DNA of 64,000 nucleotides from Trema orientale (Eukaryota; Streptophyta; Magnoliopsida; Rosales; Cannabaceae), in contig JXTC01000695.1 in NCBI GenBank assembly GCA_002914845.1, positions 48,885 to 112,884 on the forward strand, given 5' to 3'. The notes under the pieces are model-generated. The model saw nothing but the letters and a program-made list of their open reading frames with translations, did not search any database and was not told the origin of the DNA. The position numbers were made by a program, and so were the translations under genes. Shown piece by piece: positions 53,637 through 64,000 of the stretch (position 1 is the first letter of the stretch; each line of letters opens with the position of its first letter).

Positions 53637-56600
53637 ATGCCTTCGCGAAGAAGAGTACTAAGGCAAGAGCCAAGAACTGATACTCTTCCACTACAACAAA
53701 AAATCCTTGACCCTCTAGCAGATCTTTATGAGGCTTTGCAGAAAATACTAGGTTTAAGAGCTTAACGAGATCTTGAGGCTTGTCAGGCCAGCTTTTTCAA
53801 GGATTTCATCAAGTTGAATCCGCTGACTTTCGATGGTAAACCAGAACCCACCGCTGCTGAAAAATGGCTTAGAGATATTAAGAAAATCTTTATAACCATT
53901 GGGACACTTGCTGAGTTTTGAGTAATCTTCGCCATTTATAAACTGTCTGATGGAGCTGCCAATTGGTGGGAAATTGTCAAACTGTCACGACAGGAGACTG
54001 GTATGACTCGAGATATCTTTGAAGGAATATTCAGAGATCATTATGCTAATGCTAGTCATAGATCTGCTATGATTAGAGAATATGAACGACTCAAACAAGG
54101 TGACTTGACCGTGAACGAGTACTATATCCGATTCATGGAATTGGTATAGTATGCTTGTGCACTGGAGACAAACTCTACTCTTTAGATTGTCAAGTTCATG
54201 GAAGCTCCGAGGCTAGCCATCCTGGAGAAGATTGTGACTCAGTATTTTGACAACTTGGTTGATCTGGTTGCTGCGGCATAAAAACTAGAAGCCTTTCTTG
54301 ATGACAAGTCGGCTATGAGGGAATAGTCGAGGAATAGAGATAATGACAGAAAAGCCAACAAGAGAAACCAAGGGCAGTTGCAATCACAGAATTCTCAGAG
54401 CAGCGTTTTTTCTAGAAGATGACGGTTTGGACCGTACGGATGTTTTCACTGCGGCTAGTAGGGCTATCAGAAAAAATCATGTCCATTCTGCCAACAGAAG
54501 CTAGCCTTATCTCAAGGTGGGCCACAGAGAAGCCAGAGTGTATCTGTACCATTCCAGAGTAACTAGATGAGACCAGCTCAAAACTAGTCTCAGGCATTCA
54601 ACTCTTTCCCTTTCTAGCAATCTTTTGGTTCCCAGTACCAACGCCAGTACAGGTCACAGGGTTTAAGCTACACTCAAAATTTTCAGACTCTGCAAGCTTC
54701 TGGTAATCAAGGAGGACGCAGATACGCTATCACCAATCCAGGAGCTAGTAGCAGTCGACCCGGTCAAGGGAGAGGGAACAAGAGAAAAGAGAAAGTTTTT
54801 GGTCAAGCCTTTGCTATCACCAGAATGCAAGATGGTCGAGATCTGACCGGCAAGGGAGTCATTGATGGTATAATTCTCATTTTACACTCTTAGGCTCATG
54901 TTTTATTTGACACTGGTGCTTCGCATTCTTTTATATCTTTGTTGTTTGCTCAATTGTTGGGATTAAAATGTTCTGTGTTGGATCTTGTTTTGACTTTGGG
55001 AACACCAATGGGTAGAGTAGCTGATGTTTCTGCTATGTGTCGTGATTGCCTTATTTTGATTGACGGCAAAGAATTACTAGCTGAATTAATTGTTTTACCT
55101 TTGCAATAATTTGACGTGATTCTCGGTATGGATTGGTTATCTAAATATCGAGCTACCGTTGCTTGTTTCAAAAAGAGAGTTACTCTTTTGCTTGAGGATG
55201 GGTGTCCTATTATTTATCAAGTTCGATTGAATCCTTTGAAACTAAGTCCAATTTTGAAAGCATGCATGGGTGGAAGGAAGAAACTCAAGTGTTAGGGGAA
55301 TTCGTTTGCCATTGGTGGTGATATAGGAACTGCCAATCAATACCCCTGGATATCAGTGGTTAGCGAGTTTTCAGATATTTTTCTAGAGGATTTACTGGGG
55401 CTACCACCTGACAGGGAGATCGAGTTCTGTATTGATTTGACTCTCGGAGCTCAGCTAATTTTTATTCCAGCCTATCGCATGGCTCTAGCGGAAATGACTG
55501 AGTTGAGAAGTTAGCTGGATGATCTTTTGTCAAAGAGATTCATTAGGAATAGTACTTCTCCATAGGGTGCTCCTATTTTATTTGCCAAGAAAGCTGATGG
55601 TATGCTTAGATTTTGTGTTGATTACAGAAGATTGAATCAGCTTACAATAAAGAATAAGTATCCTTTACCAAGGATAGATGAGTTGTTTAACTAACTCGGT
55701 GAGTCAAGATTTTCCTCCAAGATCGATTTGAATTGGGTTATCATCAGTTGAAGATTCGAGAAGAGGACATACCGAAAACCGTGTTCAAGACTTGTCATAG
55801 CCACTTTGAGTTCCTAGTTATGCCATTTGGTCTGATGAACGCTCCTATAGCATTCATGGATCTCATGAACAGAATTTTCAGACCTTATCTAGATCGGTTT
55901 GTGGTTGTTTTCATCGATGACATACTAGTATACTTGAAGACTCGGGAAGAACATGCTGAACACTTGAGGATTGTACTTCAAACTTTGAGAGATTATCAAT
56001 TTTATACCAAGATATCCAAATTTGACTTTTGGATGATAGAAGTGAAATTCTTGGGACATGTGATTTCTCAAGAGGGTATATCAGTCGATCGTGCTAAGAT
56101 AGAATCTATTGTAAAGTGGGAAAGGCTGAAGAATGTAACTGAAATAAGAAGTTTCCTCGGTTTAGTGGACTGTTATCGTCGTTTTGTGAAGAATTTCTCG
56201 AGAATTGCCTTACCTTTGACAAAGTTAATATGAAAGGATATAAAATTCACGTGGGATGTCGATTGTGAAGAAGCCTTTATAGAATTGAAGAAGAGATTGA
56301 CAACTGCATCTGTTCTTACTGTTCATAACAGTAATGAACCTTATATTGTGTACACCGATACTTCCAGTTCTGGATTGGGATGTATCTTGATATAGAATGG
56401 CAAATGCTTATTGTCAGTTAAAGCCACATGAGAAGAATTATCCTACCCATGACCTGGAACTTGCAACTGTGATTTTTGCTCTCAAGATTTAGAGATGTTA
56501 CTTATATAGTGTGAAGTTTGACGTATTCTCCGATCACAAGAGTTTGAAGTATCTTTTCACTCAACGTGATTTGAACTTAAGGCAGCGTAGATGGATTGAG

Positions 56601-56960
56601 TACATAGAAGATTATAACTTCGACTTGCAGTACCATCCTGGCAAAGCCAATGTTATAGCTGATGCTTTAAGTAAAAAAAACTTCATGGTATGTTAGCTGC
56701 ACTAATTTTTCAAGATTGGAAGAACTCAGTGGCAATTAATGATTAGAATTTGCAGTACTTTGAGACTAACAAAGCTGTTTGTCTTAGTAATGTTGTGGCC
56801 ACACCAGCACTTTTGTAAACAGTGCAACAAAGTCAATGGCAAAGGCCAAGAATTGAGAGGATTGTTAGCTAGTGGACTTAGATGGGTGACTTTCTCATCT
56901 TTCTTCAGCAATATGGACTTAGATGAGCTCTTCTTCTTCGTCAATGGGAATTAGATGACG
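53637..56960 (+). pseudogene. gag-pol of the truncated Gypsy element, many stops
   Basis: Gag starts at ATG 53637 (MPSRRRVLRQEPRTDTLPLQ). It continues with NPLTFDGKPEPTAAEKWLRD, YKLSDGAANWWEIVK, REYERLKQGDLTVNEYYIRF, and a knuckle whose remains read FGPYGCFHCG, stop, YGYQKKSCPFC (about 54424-54500). The protease has VLFDTGASHSFISLLFAQL (about 54899) and DVILGMDWL (about 55113). RT has [41 protein letters not shown], then after a frameshift near 55730 [27 protein letters not shown] and the catalytic VFIDDILVY (about 55910). RNase H has YIVYTDTSSSGLG and [20 protein letters not shown], ending [11 protein letters not shown] (about 56675). At least a dozen stops occur. Text after 56700 is short and unclear. 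Confidence 0.85.
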
Positions 56961-58474
56961 ACTCTCTCATCCTTTCCATTGACGTCATGGCTGAAGATTT
57001 TGCAAAATTCTTTTTATTTTCAGTTGACCTCGTTTTGGCCACTCTGGGACTTTCTGTGTTCCTTTAGATGAGAAGAATCAATTAAAGAGTTTAAATACGG
57101 ACTTGGGTGGACAATTTTTGAGTTTAAGGGTAATTTTCGATGGTTTTTGTAGTTAGACATAAGGAACTTTGCATACTTAATGAAAAATAAACTACAATCC
57201 CAACTGAAAAATGAAAAAATAAACATTAAGTTAAATCAACTAAATGAATTAATCAAGTAGACAACAAGTCAAGTACAACTTAAACCCTAGTCAAATAAAT
57301 GATTCATGACCTCATTTAATTAAAAATTTACCATGAGGTCAAGAAGTACTTAACTTTAGGTCAAGTAGATTTTGACATTTGCTGAGGTCAAGTGGAGAAA
57401 AATAGGTTTTGCTGGGAAGTGTGAGATGGTATATATCAAATCCGAGGTGGGGTTCTTCGGATATCAGGTTGTGTGTGGGGTTGAGATTATTTGAGACTTT
57501 TAGTTCTCATGGGTCTCATTTTTAGTCCTAAAAAACTTATCAAAGAAAGTCTTAAAAATGTCTAGAAGTGGGGAAGGTAGTCCTATCCATGTCCTTTTCT
57601 CCAATTTTGGGTTAGATAATTCCCCATTTGTGAAACCCGTCTTATGAAGCCCATTTTATTATTTTCTCAAGTGAAGCTTATTTCTTATTTCCTTTTATCG
57701 TTTTCTTTTAAAATCAGGCGAAGCCCATTTCCTATTCTTTTTAAAGCATGCAGCCTATAAAAAATCAACTACAAATTATCAAAATTTATAGTAAATATAT
57801 ACAAAAAAATAAAAATAAAAGAAAAGAATGCAAGAAGAGGAAATGTCATAGCTATGTTTCTACCAGGAAAGCAGTTCTTTTGCAATTTTTCTTTGCTGGT
57901 ATGTGGCGTCGCTAATCACTATATGGTATTTATTATAAATTTCTCGCTCTTTTCTTGTTTTAATCTTATCTTAATTCTTTATCATGATTTTCAATAAACA
58001 CAATTATATGAAAGTTTCCAACTGAACCATATATACTTCATTTAAATATTGACTAATTTGCAATTGCTATATCCTTCTTTCATCTCCTTGAAATTTGCTA
58101 TAGTTTTTACTTTTGGCTTTGGGCTTAAGTTTAAAGATTAAGAGAGATTCCGTAGTATTGTGAACCTATAAACTATAGCTTATATATGATTAACTGATTA
58201 AGATTTCTAGCCAAGAAGTTGTAATGTTCGAAGTATGCTGCATATTTGGAATTGGAAGCTATATATCCCTTTTCCTAATTATAGCCTATATGATTAAGAA
58301 TTATAATTTTTGTGTTACAATTTCTTATTAATATAATGGTAAAGAAATATGGTTATATATATACATATATCACTTTTCCTAGTTCTTATTTTGGTTGTAT
58401 ATATTGAGAAATAAATTTCTGATAAGATTGATGATGAAACTATTATGCAACAATTTTAGACTATGAGAAAACGT
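56961..58474. other. AT-rich intergenic DNA, no gene seen
   Basis: No coding or element structure that I can support. AAGTCAAG/GGTCAAG motifs recur at 57260-57390, a weak internal repetition. Confidence 0.5.
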
Positions 58475-58855
58475 TGAGGTCATGTTTGGTTGGTGAAATA
58501 AAATAGGAATAGTAATGAGAATTGTAATAAAGTGGAATTAGAATAGGAATAGAAATAATATTCCATTGTTTGGTTGATTATGTAGAATAGAATGGAATAA
58601 GTATTATATTAACCAAAATACCCTTATTTTTAAATATTTTAGCAAAGCAAAGAGAGAAAGTGATGTTTTATAAGTAAAAACAAAATTTTGGAATCCTGAT
58701 TACATAGTTTTTTTGGGTGGAATTGTTATTCCAGTAAATGATAGAATTCTGATTCTAAAAGAATCCTATTCCTTTGTTTAAATGTCAAAGCAAATAATGG
58801 AATGGAAATGGGGATTCCATTCTAGAGTTGATTCCACCAAATCAAATATGTCATG
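58475..58855. repeat. MITE-like GGAATAGNAAT repeat
   Basis: The left end GTCATGTTTGGTTGGTGAA and the reversed right end TCATGACATATTTGATTTGG are imperfect inverted repeats. The interior is full of GGAATAG, GGAATGG and ATTCCATT motifs. Elements with such ends and (G)GAATGG interiors are common plant MITEs, and one related in style lies at 30788. Class and target duplication not established. Confidence 0.5.
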
Positions 58856-59487
58856 AGAGTAATTGTAATACATTTATGGACTTCTTTAAAAATAGTATAA
58901 ATTTTTCTAATTTTACTTTTTTCATGAGAAATTTCTAAATTTCAAGTTCTTCTGATTCTACTTTGCGGTGAGGGTTTTAGCTATTAGTAGTGAATTGGAG
59001 TGTTTTGTGTTGGTTTTTCAAGCCTCAATCCCACCGCGTAAAAGGATCAACAAAATACTCAGTTGAATAAATTTTGTTATATAAATTCATAGTATTAAAT
59101 CCCAAAATTAACTAAATAACCCATCAGATTCGACGAAGAAAAAAATCATAAAATCCATATGTAACAAAAAAACAAATACAAAAAGCTCATTATTAATAGT
59201 AAAAAACTCCATAACATAAAGTGACTTAGTTATTATGTAATGCCGAGAAAAACAAATGCCCACATGATGTGGACTCTACATATTAAACCAAATCTATACA
59301 AGTGGTCGTAATTTGGTGGAAACTACATCTCCTTCTAAATTACTGTACCAATTTTTTTCATTACAATGAATAGCACATATTGTGAAATATAAAAGCTAAG
59401 TAAAAGAAGATTTGCACACAACTGTACAAAACCTTTTATGTGGTTGTTCATCTAGGAAAAACCATGCTATAAGAATATTTTGAAGAG
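58856..59487. other. AT-rich intergenic DNA, no gene seen
   Basis: Nothing beyond AT-rich sequence is visible. Confidence 0.5.
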
Positions 59488-59796
59488 GAAATTTGATTTT
59501 TTATGGTAATTTTTCAAAAAAAAAAATAAAAAATCCAGGATTCTAATTAGAATAATACCACTTTTAAACTTATTTAGAAAAATACCACTTTTAATTAATT
59601 GATCATATACCATTAAAAAATACTAATTTTCAAGAAAAAGCGGTATTTTCTAAATATTCATTAAAAATATTATTTTTCTAATAAACTTTTAAAAGTGATA
59701 TTTTTTTAAATTAATTCGGAATTTTTTAAAATATTCATCACATCTGAGATTTTTTAATTTTTAGTACTTTAGGCCTAGAATTTTATAAGAAGCCTT
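59488..59796 (+). repeat. Dispersed AT-rich repeat, copy B
   Basis: Same family and orientation as 1313-1755. It carries AAATTTGATTTTTTATGG at the start, ATACCACTTTTAATTAATTG in the middle and TAGAATTTTATAAGAAGCC at the end. It lacks the GGTTAC-rich insert of copy A. Confidence 0.6.
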
Positions 59797-62700
59797 ATTT
59801 TGAAAGGAAATGACGGCTCAAATTTGGGCAAGATATTTACCAAATTAGATTCGCGCAAATGAAGTCACCAATACAAAATATTTTGCGCTTTTAGTCAAAT
59901 AGTTGAATTTTAGATCATAGTTTGCAAAAGTACTATTTTTTAAATACTATTAAAAAATAGTTGAATTTTGAAATTTTTTTACAAAATGGCCATTTTTAAT
60001 TTTTAGTATATCAATATATATTGATTTATTTTTTAAAAAAATTGATGTGTTTTATAAAAGGTATATCAACTAAAAAATGATCATTTATCAAAATAAAATT
60101 ATAAAACAGTCATCTATTAAATAGGTGTAAAAAACGATCATTTTCTAAATTGATCTTAATAAAAAGGCCATTTCTTATAAATACTCAAAAAATTTTGTTT
60201 CACTTGTATGCCCCTAACTCAGTGGCTCCAAATTCATTTAAGAAAAAAAATGTTTGATCTCTCACTTTGAATCTTAATACAGAGACATGTCCACATAAAC
60301 TAATAACACTAGCAAAATAAGTATTTACAAGGTAGATCCGATCGTCGTGAAAACTGAAAATGCATTAGATTTCCTTCGAATTATTTTTGTGCAGTCTTTG
60401 CCAAACATATCAATTACATTTATTTATTTATTTTGGCTAAGTTTGACAAATGGTATTTGTGCAATTTTTTTTTTTTTTTTAATTTTAAGGGTGATTTGAC
60501 ACAAACAATTTCTGTACATGAGATTGCACTGTAATATTGAATATTAAACTATACAGTCTTAATGTATTCTTCCCGAAAGGAAAAGAAATAATGTTGTTTT
60601 TTTTTTTTTTGGACATATATAGTATGTATATCAATGTGTGGATTGTTTGGCTAATAAATAAATATTTTCTTTTGCACTTTTTTATACATTCTCGAATCTT
60701 CAATCTCATTACTTGATATGCGGATCATACAATAATTTGTTAATCATTAAAATATTTATTTGAGAAATTAGGTGAAATATACACCTTTAATGGTGAGTTT
60801 TAGAAAATATACCCTTCTCAATAGTAAAGAAGAAAGACACCACTCTTAAAAAACGGAGGTATAAAAAGACTTATATACCCTTAGTCCAAAGCATTAGATA
60901 GGGGTGCCGAGAGCTAGACAAGAAATCTAATGCACTATTAAAGAGGGTAAAAATATCCGCCTCCACAAAGGTTTGAGTAGAATGTGCAAAGATCTGACAA
61001 ATCACGGTGAAAGCAAGGTTAAGAAATAGGATTAGCGTTCAACTGCGTTCGATATGATATGACGGTCGGCTAGATGTGTCAACCAAGTAAATTCTGCTGA
61101 GACGTGCAGCTAGATGTGTCAGCCGAGTAGATTCCGCTAAATCACACTAAAGGTCTTAGTGTGAGACGAGATTCAACGTATGTGAATAATGCATGTACAA
61201 CTGGAAATAAATGAATGAAGAGAAATATGGCTAAATAAGTTTCGCTAAGTTACATTTAGTGTACTAGCATAAAATAAGATAGAGCCTATATAGTTTAGAT
61301 GCGAATGTAGATATAGATATACAAATGAATAATTCAGATTTATAATTGACTTAAATACTAACGAATAATAAAATTGATCATTTTGGTAGTTAGACCCTCT
61401 ACAAGCGGTATCGATGTATTTTTAGATTAAAAAACATATGTAAGATTCAGTCAGACATGTAATATTGATTGCAATGTTAGGTGAAGATAATGTGATAAAT
61501 AAAATGAACAACATATATATAATAATAAATAACTACTAGTTTTCTCTAGATGTTTCCATTTGGGAGTGATTTTATTTCATATTGAAATTGCAAATATGAC
61601 TGAATATGACGATAAATGAAGTTGAATATTGAATGAATTGTAAAAGAGATTATAATAACCCAGATGAAGTTGTGCTTCTTGTGTAAACCTATTATTATCC
61701 TTTCTTCAGTTAAATATATCGTACATTTTGTATCTGTATTGCTACCTTTCTCCCCTATTTTACTAATAAACTGACAATAAATGTATATTTCTGAGTGATA
61801 GTATGGAAGCTTCCTCCTTCCCCCTAAAGTGAGTCTGAGCTTTTTATATTAACTTAAGAGACTCTTACCACTTATTTTATCGTGATGCGTATCTAGTTTA
61901 CTAGTCTAGTAGACCTATAGGTTTTGGTCCAACGGGGAGTTTCTCCCTAATTTAACTAATCCCACTTGCACATGATTATGAGTAGTTAAACCCACTAACT
62001 TGGGTTAACTGCTCACAATTACTATAGTAACTGTAGTTAGCTAGACATGTGGTTCTTCTTCAACCGTCCGTTTGGTGGCTTTGTAATGATGACTACGGAC
62101 ACATGTCCAATCTTGAGCTACTAATGGTCTTCTCAGGACATGCGTTCTCCCTAATTTAGTGGGGGGTGTATTTTTCACCAGCTTCAACTATCTTTTGTAC
62201 TCTCTTAATCCCAAAATAAATAAAATTTCTTTGCAAAATATATTTTTACCATAGTGTATTTTAGAAAATATATCCATCCTTATAATTTCTTTTGGTGACG
62301 ATATTTTTTTTATTTTCAAATTATTTTAAACACAAAAATATTCTTAGCACTTATCTCATCAAAGGTCCATATACCGGTTAGACAGGTGAGGTCGAGTTGC
62401 CAAACACTTTGTCTAGCATATCCCGATACCCTGTGTAGCGCTCTCGACATCATTTTCTAATGCAAGACTCTTTTTTTATCCTTTAAATTGCAATACACCT
62501 TATTTTGCGCGATTCGAATTCATGTTTAGTATTTTCGATAACTTGTTTGGTGCTAAATAGTCAAATGTACTATTTTTTTTTTTTTCATCAAGCTAGCATT
62601 CATCTTCCATTTATATATATATTAAGGCAAAATATACTGTGCTAAAAAATTCATCAAAAATTTTAAGAAAATATGGACGAATTATCTTATTGTCTCATGA

Positions 62701-62887
62701 CTTTTATGAAATGTTATATTTTACTCTGAAATGATTGATTTTGGCACATTTTTCCTCAAAAATAGCATATTATAGTCTCATTTTGCCCTTAAATAAGCAA
62801 AAGCAGTCTCACTTTATCCTAAACTGGCTTCTTGACCACTAACTTACTGAGTTTTTTTCCCAATCATTTGTACGAATTTTATTTTAG
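59797..62887. other. Intergenic DNA with a 40-bp duplication, no gene seen
   Basis: GCTAGATGTGTCA occurs at 61069 and 61109 with matching downstream sequence (AGTAAATTCTGCT against AGTAGATTCCGCT), a 40-bp tandem duplication. Poly(T) tracts lie at 60464-60480 and 60596-60611. 60770-60830 and 62230-62290 share an AAATATA(C/T)(A/C)CC-type style, but I cannot align them well. No gene or RNA is recognised. Confidence 0.5.
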
Positions 62888-63011
62888 TCTTTTGTATCCT
62901 TTATAGGTTCCTTAAATTCAAGAGTAGTTGATATGATTTTGCAGCTTTGTCTTTTGTATCATTCATAGGTTCCTTAAATTCAAGAACAGTTGATATGATT
63001 TCGCAGCTTTT
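62888..63011. repeat. 62-bp tandem duplication
   Basis: TCTTTTGTATCCTTTATAGG at 62888 and TCTTTTGTATCATTCATAGG at 62950 begin two near-identical units. Each contains TTCCTTAAATTCAAGA and TTGATATGATTT. Confidence 0.8.
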
Positions 63012-63814
63012 CATGCTATTTTATGAATAAAGTGAGACTGTTTTTACTAATTTTAGAGCAAAAATATATCAAAGTCAATTATTTTATAGCAATTCTACCA
63101 AAAAAAAAAATTATTTTATAGCAAAGTGTAACACTTACGAAACAAAAAAAGCGAAGGCACAAGGCTACTGTATACCAAAAAAAATTAGATTGAAAATTAT
63201 CGAAATGATTGAGAGTAATGTATTTTTTTTTTTTTTTTTTGAAAGAAGAGAGCAATGTATTTTATTTTCTTGTCCCAAGAATTTATTTCGTGGTGAAAAA
63301 TTAAGGGGGGGACACGAGTGATTTTTTAGTCCGAAAGAGTGGGGTATTATGAGAGAAATTAGGTTAAATATGCGTCATGACACTCCTATTTTGGCCCATA
63401 TGCTTCCCTCAATGAAACTCTGAAAAGTATGCATATACCACCTGAAATGTCACTTCTGCCCTTAATAATTAGTTTACAGTGTATTTGCCGCTCTTCGCCT
63501 CTTTAACCTAGCTGTAGCTGCTCATTCCTCCCTCGATATCCTCACAATCTTTCCTATAATCTCATGGTTGAAGTTATCACACTGTCTAAGCAGCTGAAAT
63601 TGTAAGAGCAGAAAAGGTATAAGTTGAAAAAACAGAAAAAAGACTTGGCGGTAAGACGGAGGACTGAAATCCGCGAAATGGGTATGTAATTTATATGTTC
63701 AAATGTTATGGGTACTGTTTGAAATGGTTTTTACCTGAATTTCGATATGTTACGACCATAATTTATACATTAAAAGTTGTTTTCTTGGATTATCTGCAAA
63801 AGTCTGGAAAAAAA
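63012..63814. other. Intergenic DNA, no gene seen
   Basis: Poly(T) at 63222-63240 and otherwise unremarkable. The ORF across 63695-63913 has no domain and ends in the TTTCGA array. Confidence 0.5.
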
Positions 63815-63826
63815 AACGTCTGCCTC

Positions 63827-64000
63827 ACGATAAGCATCGAAATTTCGATTAAATTTCGATCATATTTCGACTATATTTCGATTATAGTCGAATTTTCGAC
63901 TATACTTCGATGATAGTCGAATTTTCGACCTTATTTCGATGACATTTTTCGACTGTTTTTCCAATGACTTTCGATTATTTTTTCGATCAATTTCGAATGT
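63827..64000. repeat. TTTCGA-rich short repeat array, open at window end
   Basis: About fourteen TTCGA cores, most within TTTCGA followed by YTAT/ATAT-like spacers, occur in 174 bases at 9-18 base spacing. There are also palindromic partners such as ATAGTCGAATTTTCGACTAT. The array continues past the window. Confidence 0.7.

Larger units (their letters stand above)
51350..56960 (+). mobile_element. Truncated Ty3/Gypsy retrotransposon
   Basis: A 5' LTR (about 51350-53495) is followed by a primer site, gag, protease, RT and RNase H on the plus strand. No integrase can be read after about 56900, and no second copy of the LTR exists before the window end. The element has therefore lost its 3' part, or other DNA replaced it. 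The RT sequence is closest in feel to chromovirus-type Gypsy elements (Tekay/Del or Reina), but with no integrase the chromodomain cannot be checked. Confidence 0.8.

Overview
The window is nuclear DNA of a flowering plant, most likely a eudicot. The evidence is intron-rich genes with GT-AG splice sites, plastid-targeted products, a UGT708-type glycosyltransferase, tRNA-derived SINEs, and plant-type Gypsy, Helitron, MULE and hAT elements. Two single Ns and a run of Ns at about 30655-30787 show a draft assembly. I cannot name the species.

Five host genes can be supported. (1) A minus-strand five-exon gene (10617-12899) encodes a 244-residue ankyrin-repeat protein of the gankyrin/PSMD10 type. 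(2) A single-exon plus-strand gene (32320-33768) encodes a 482-residue UGT708-family glycosyltransferase, probably a flavonoid or polyphenol C-glucosyltransferase. (3) A four-exon gene (36766-38187) encodes a 186-residue, probably thylakoid-lumenal protein of unknown function. (4) A fourteen-exon gene (40129-46223) encodes a 562-residue macro-domain plus CRAL-TRIO protein like animal GDAP2. (5) An eight-exon gene (47562-50702) encodes a 338-residue UVR plus YccV-like protein, the Clp adaptor ClpF. I worked out every exon boundary from splice sites and reading-frame phase; each model closes in frame from ATG to stop. Genes 3 and 5 point to the chloroplast and gene 1 to proteasome assembly or protein folding. 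They share no obvious pathway, and the grouping is more likely positional.

The rest is mainly transposon-derived. 1907-4375 is a short non-autonomous LTR element with a 5-bp target duplication. 4540-9374 is a decayed Helitron with a PIF1-type helicase, an RPA-like gene and an intact-looking 3' hairpin ending CTAA before T. 15988-29521 is a 13.5-kb minus-strand Gypsy element of the Tat type. It has paired LTRs, tRNA primer site, gag, protease, RT, two RNase H domains and integrase, plus an antisense extra ORF region on the plus strand. A 1.68-kb solo LTR is nested inside it, and an 83-bp tandem repeat lies just past pol. 51350-56960 is a truncated Gypsy element with gag to RNase H and no visible integrase or 3' LTR.

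Small elements with readable target duplications are two SINEs (14531-14781, 36220-36418), a Mutator-like MITE nested inside a hAT-like element (34888-35059 within 34773-35480), and a 562-bp foldback element inside intron 13 of the macro-domain gene. The last 7 kb (57000-64000) holds no gene that I can see, only AT-rich DNA, repeats and a TTTCGA-rich array running off the window edge.
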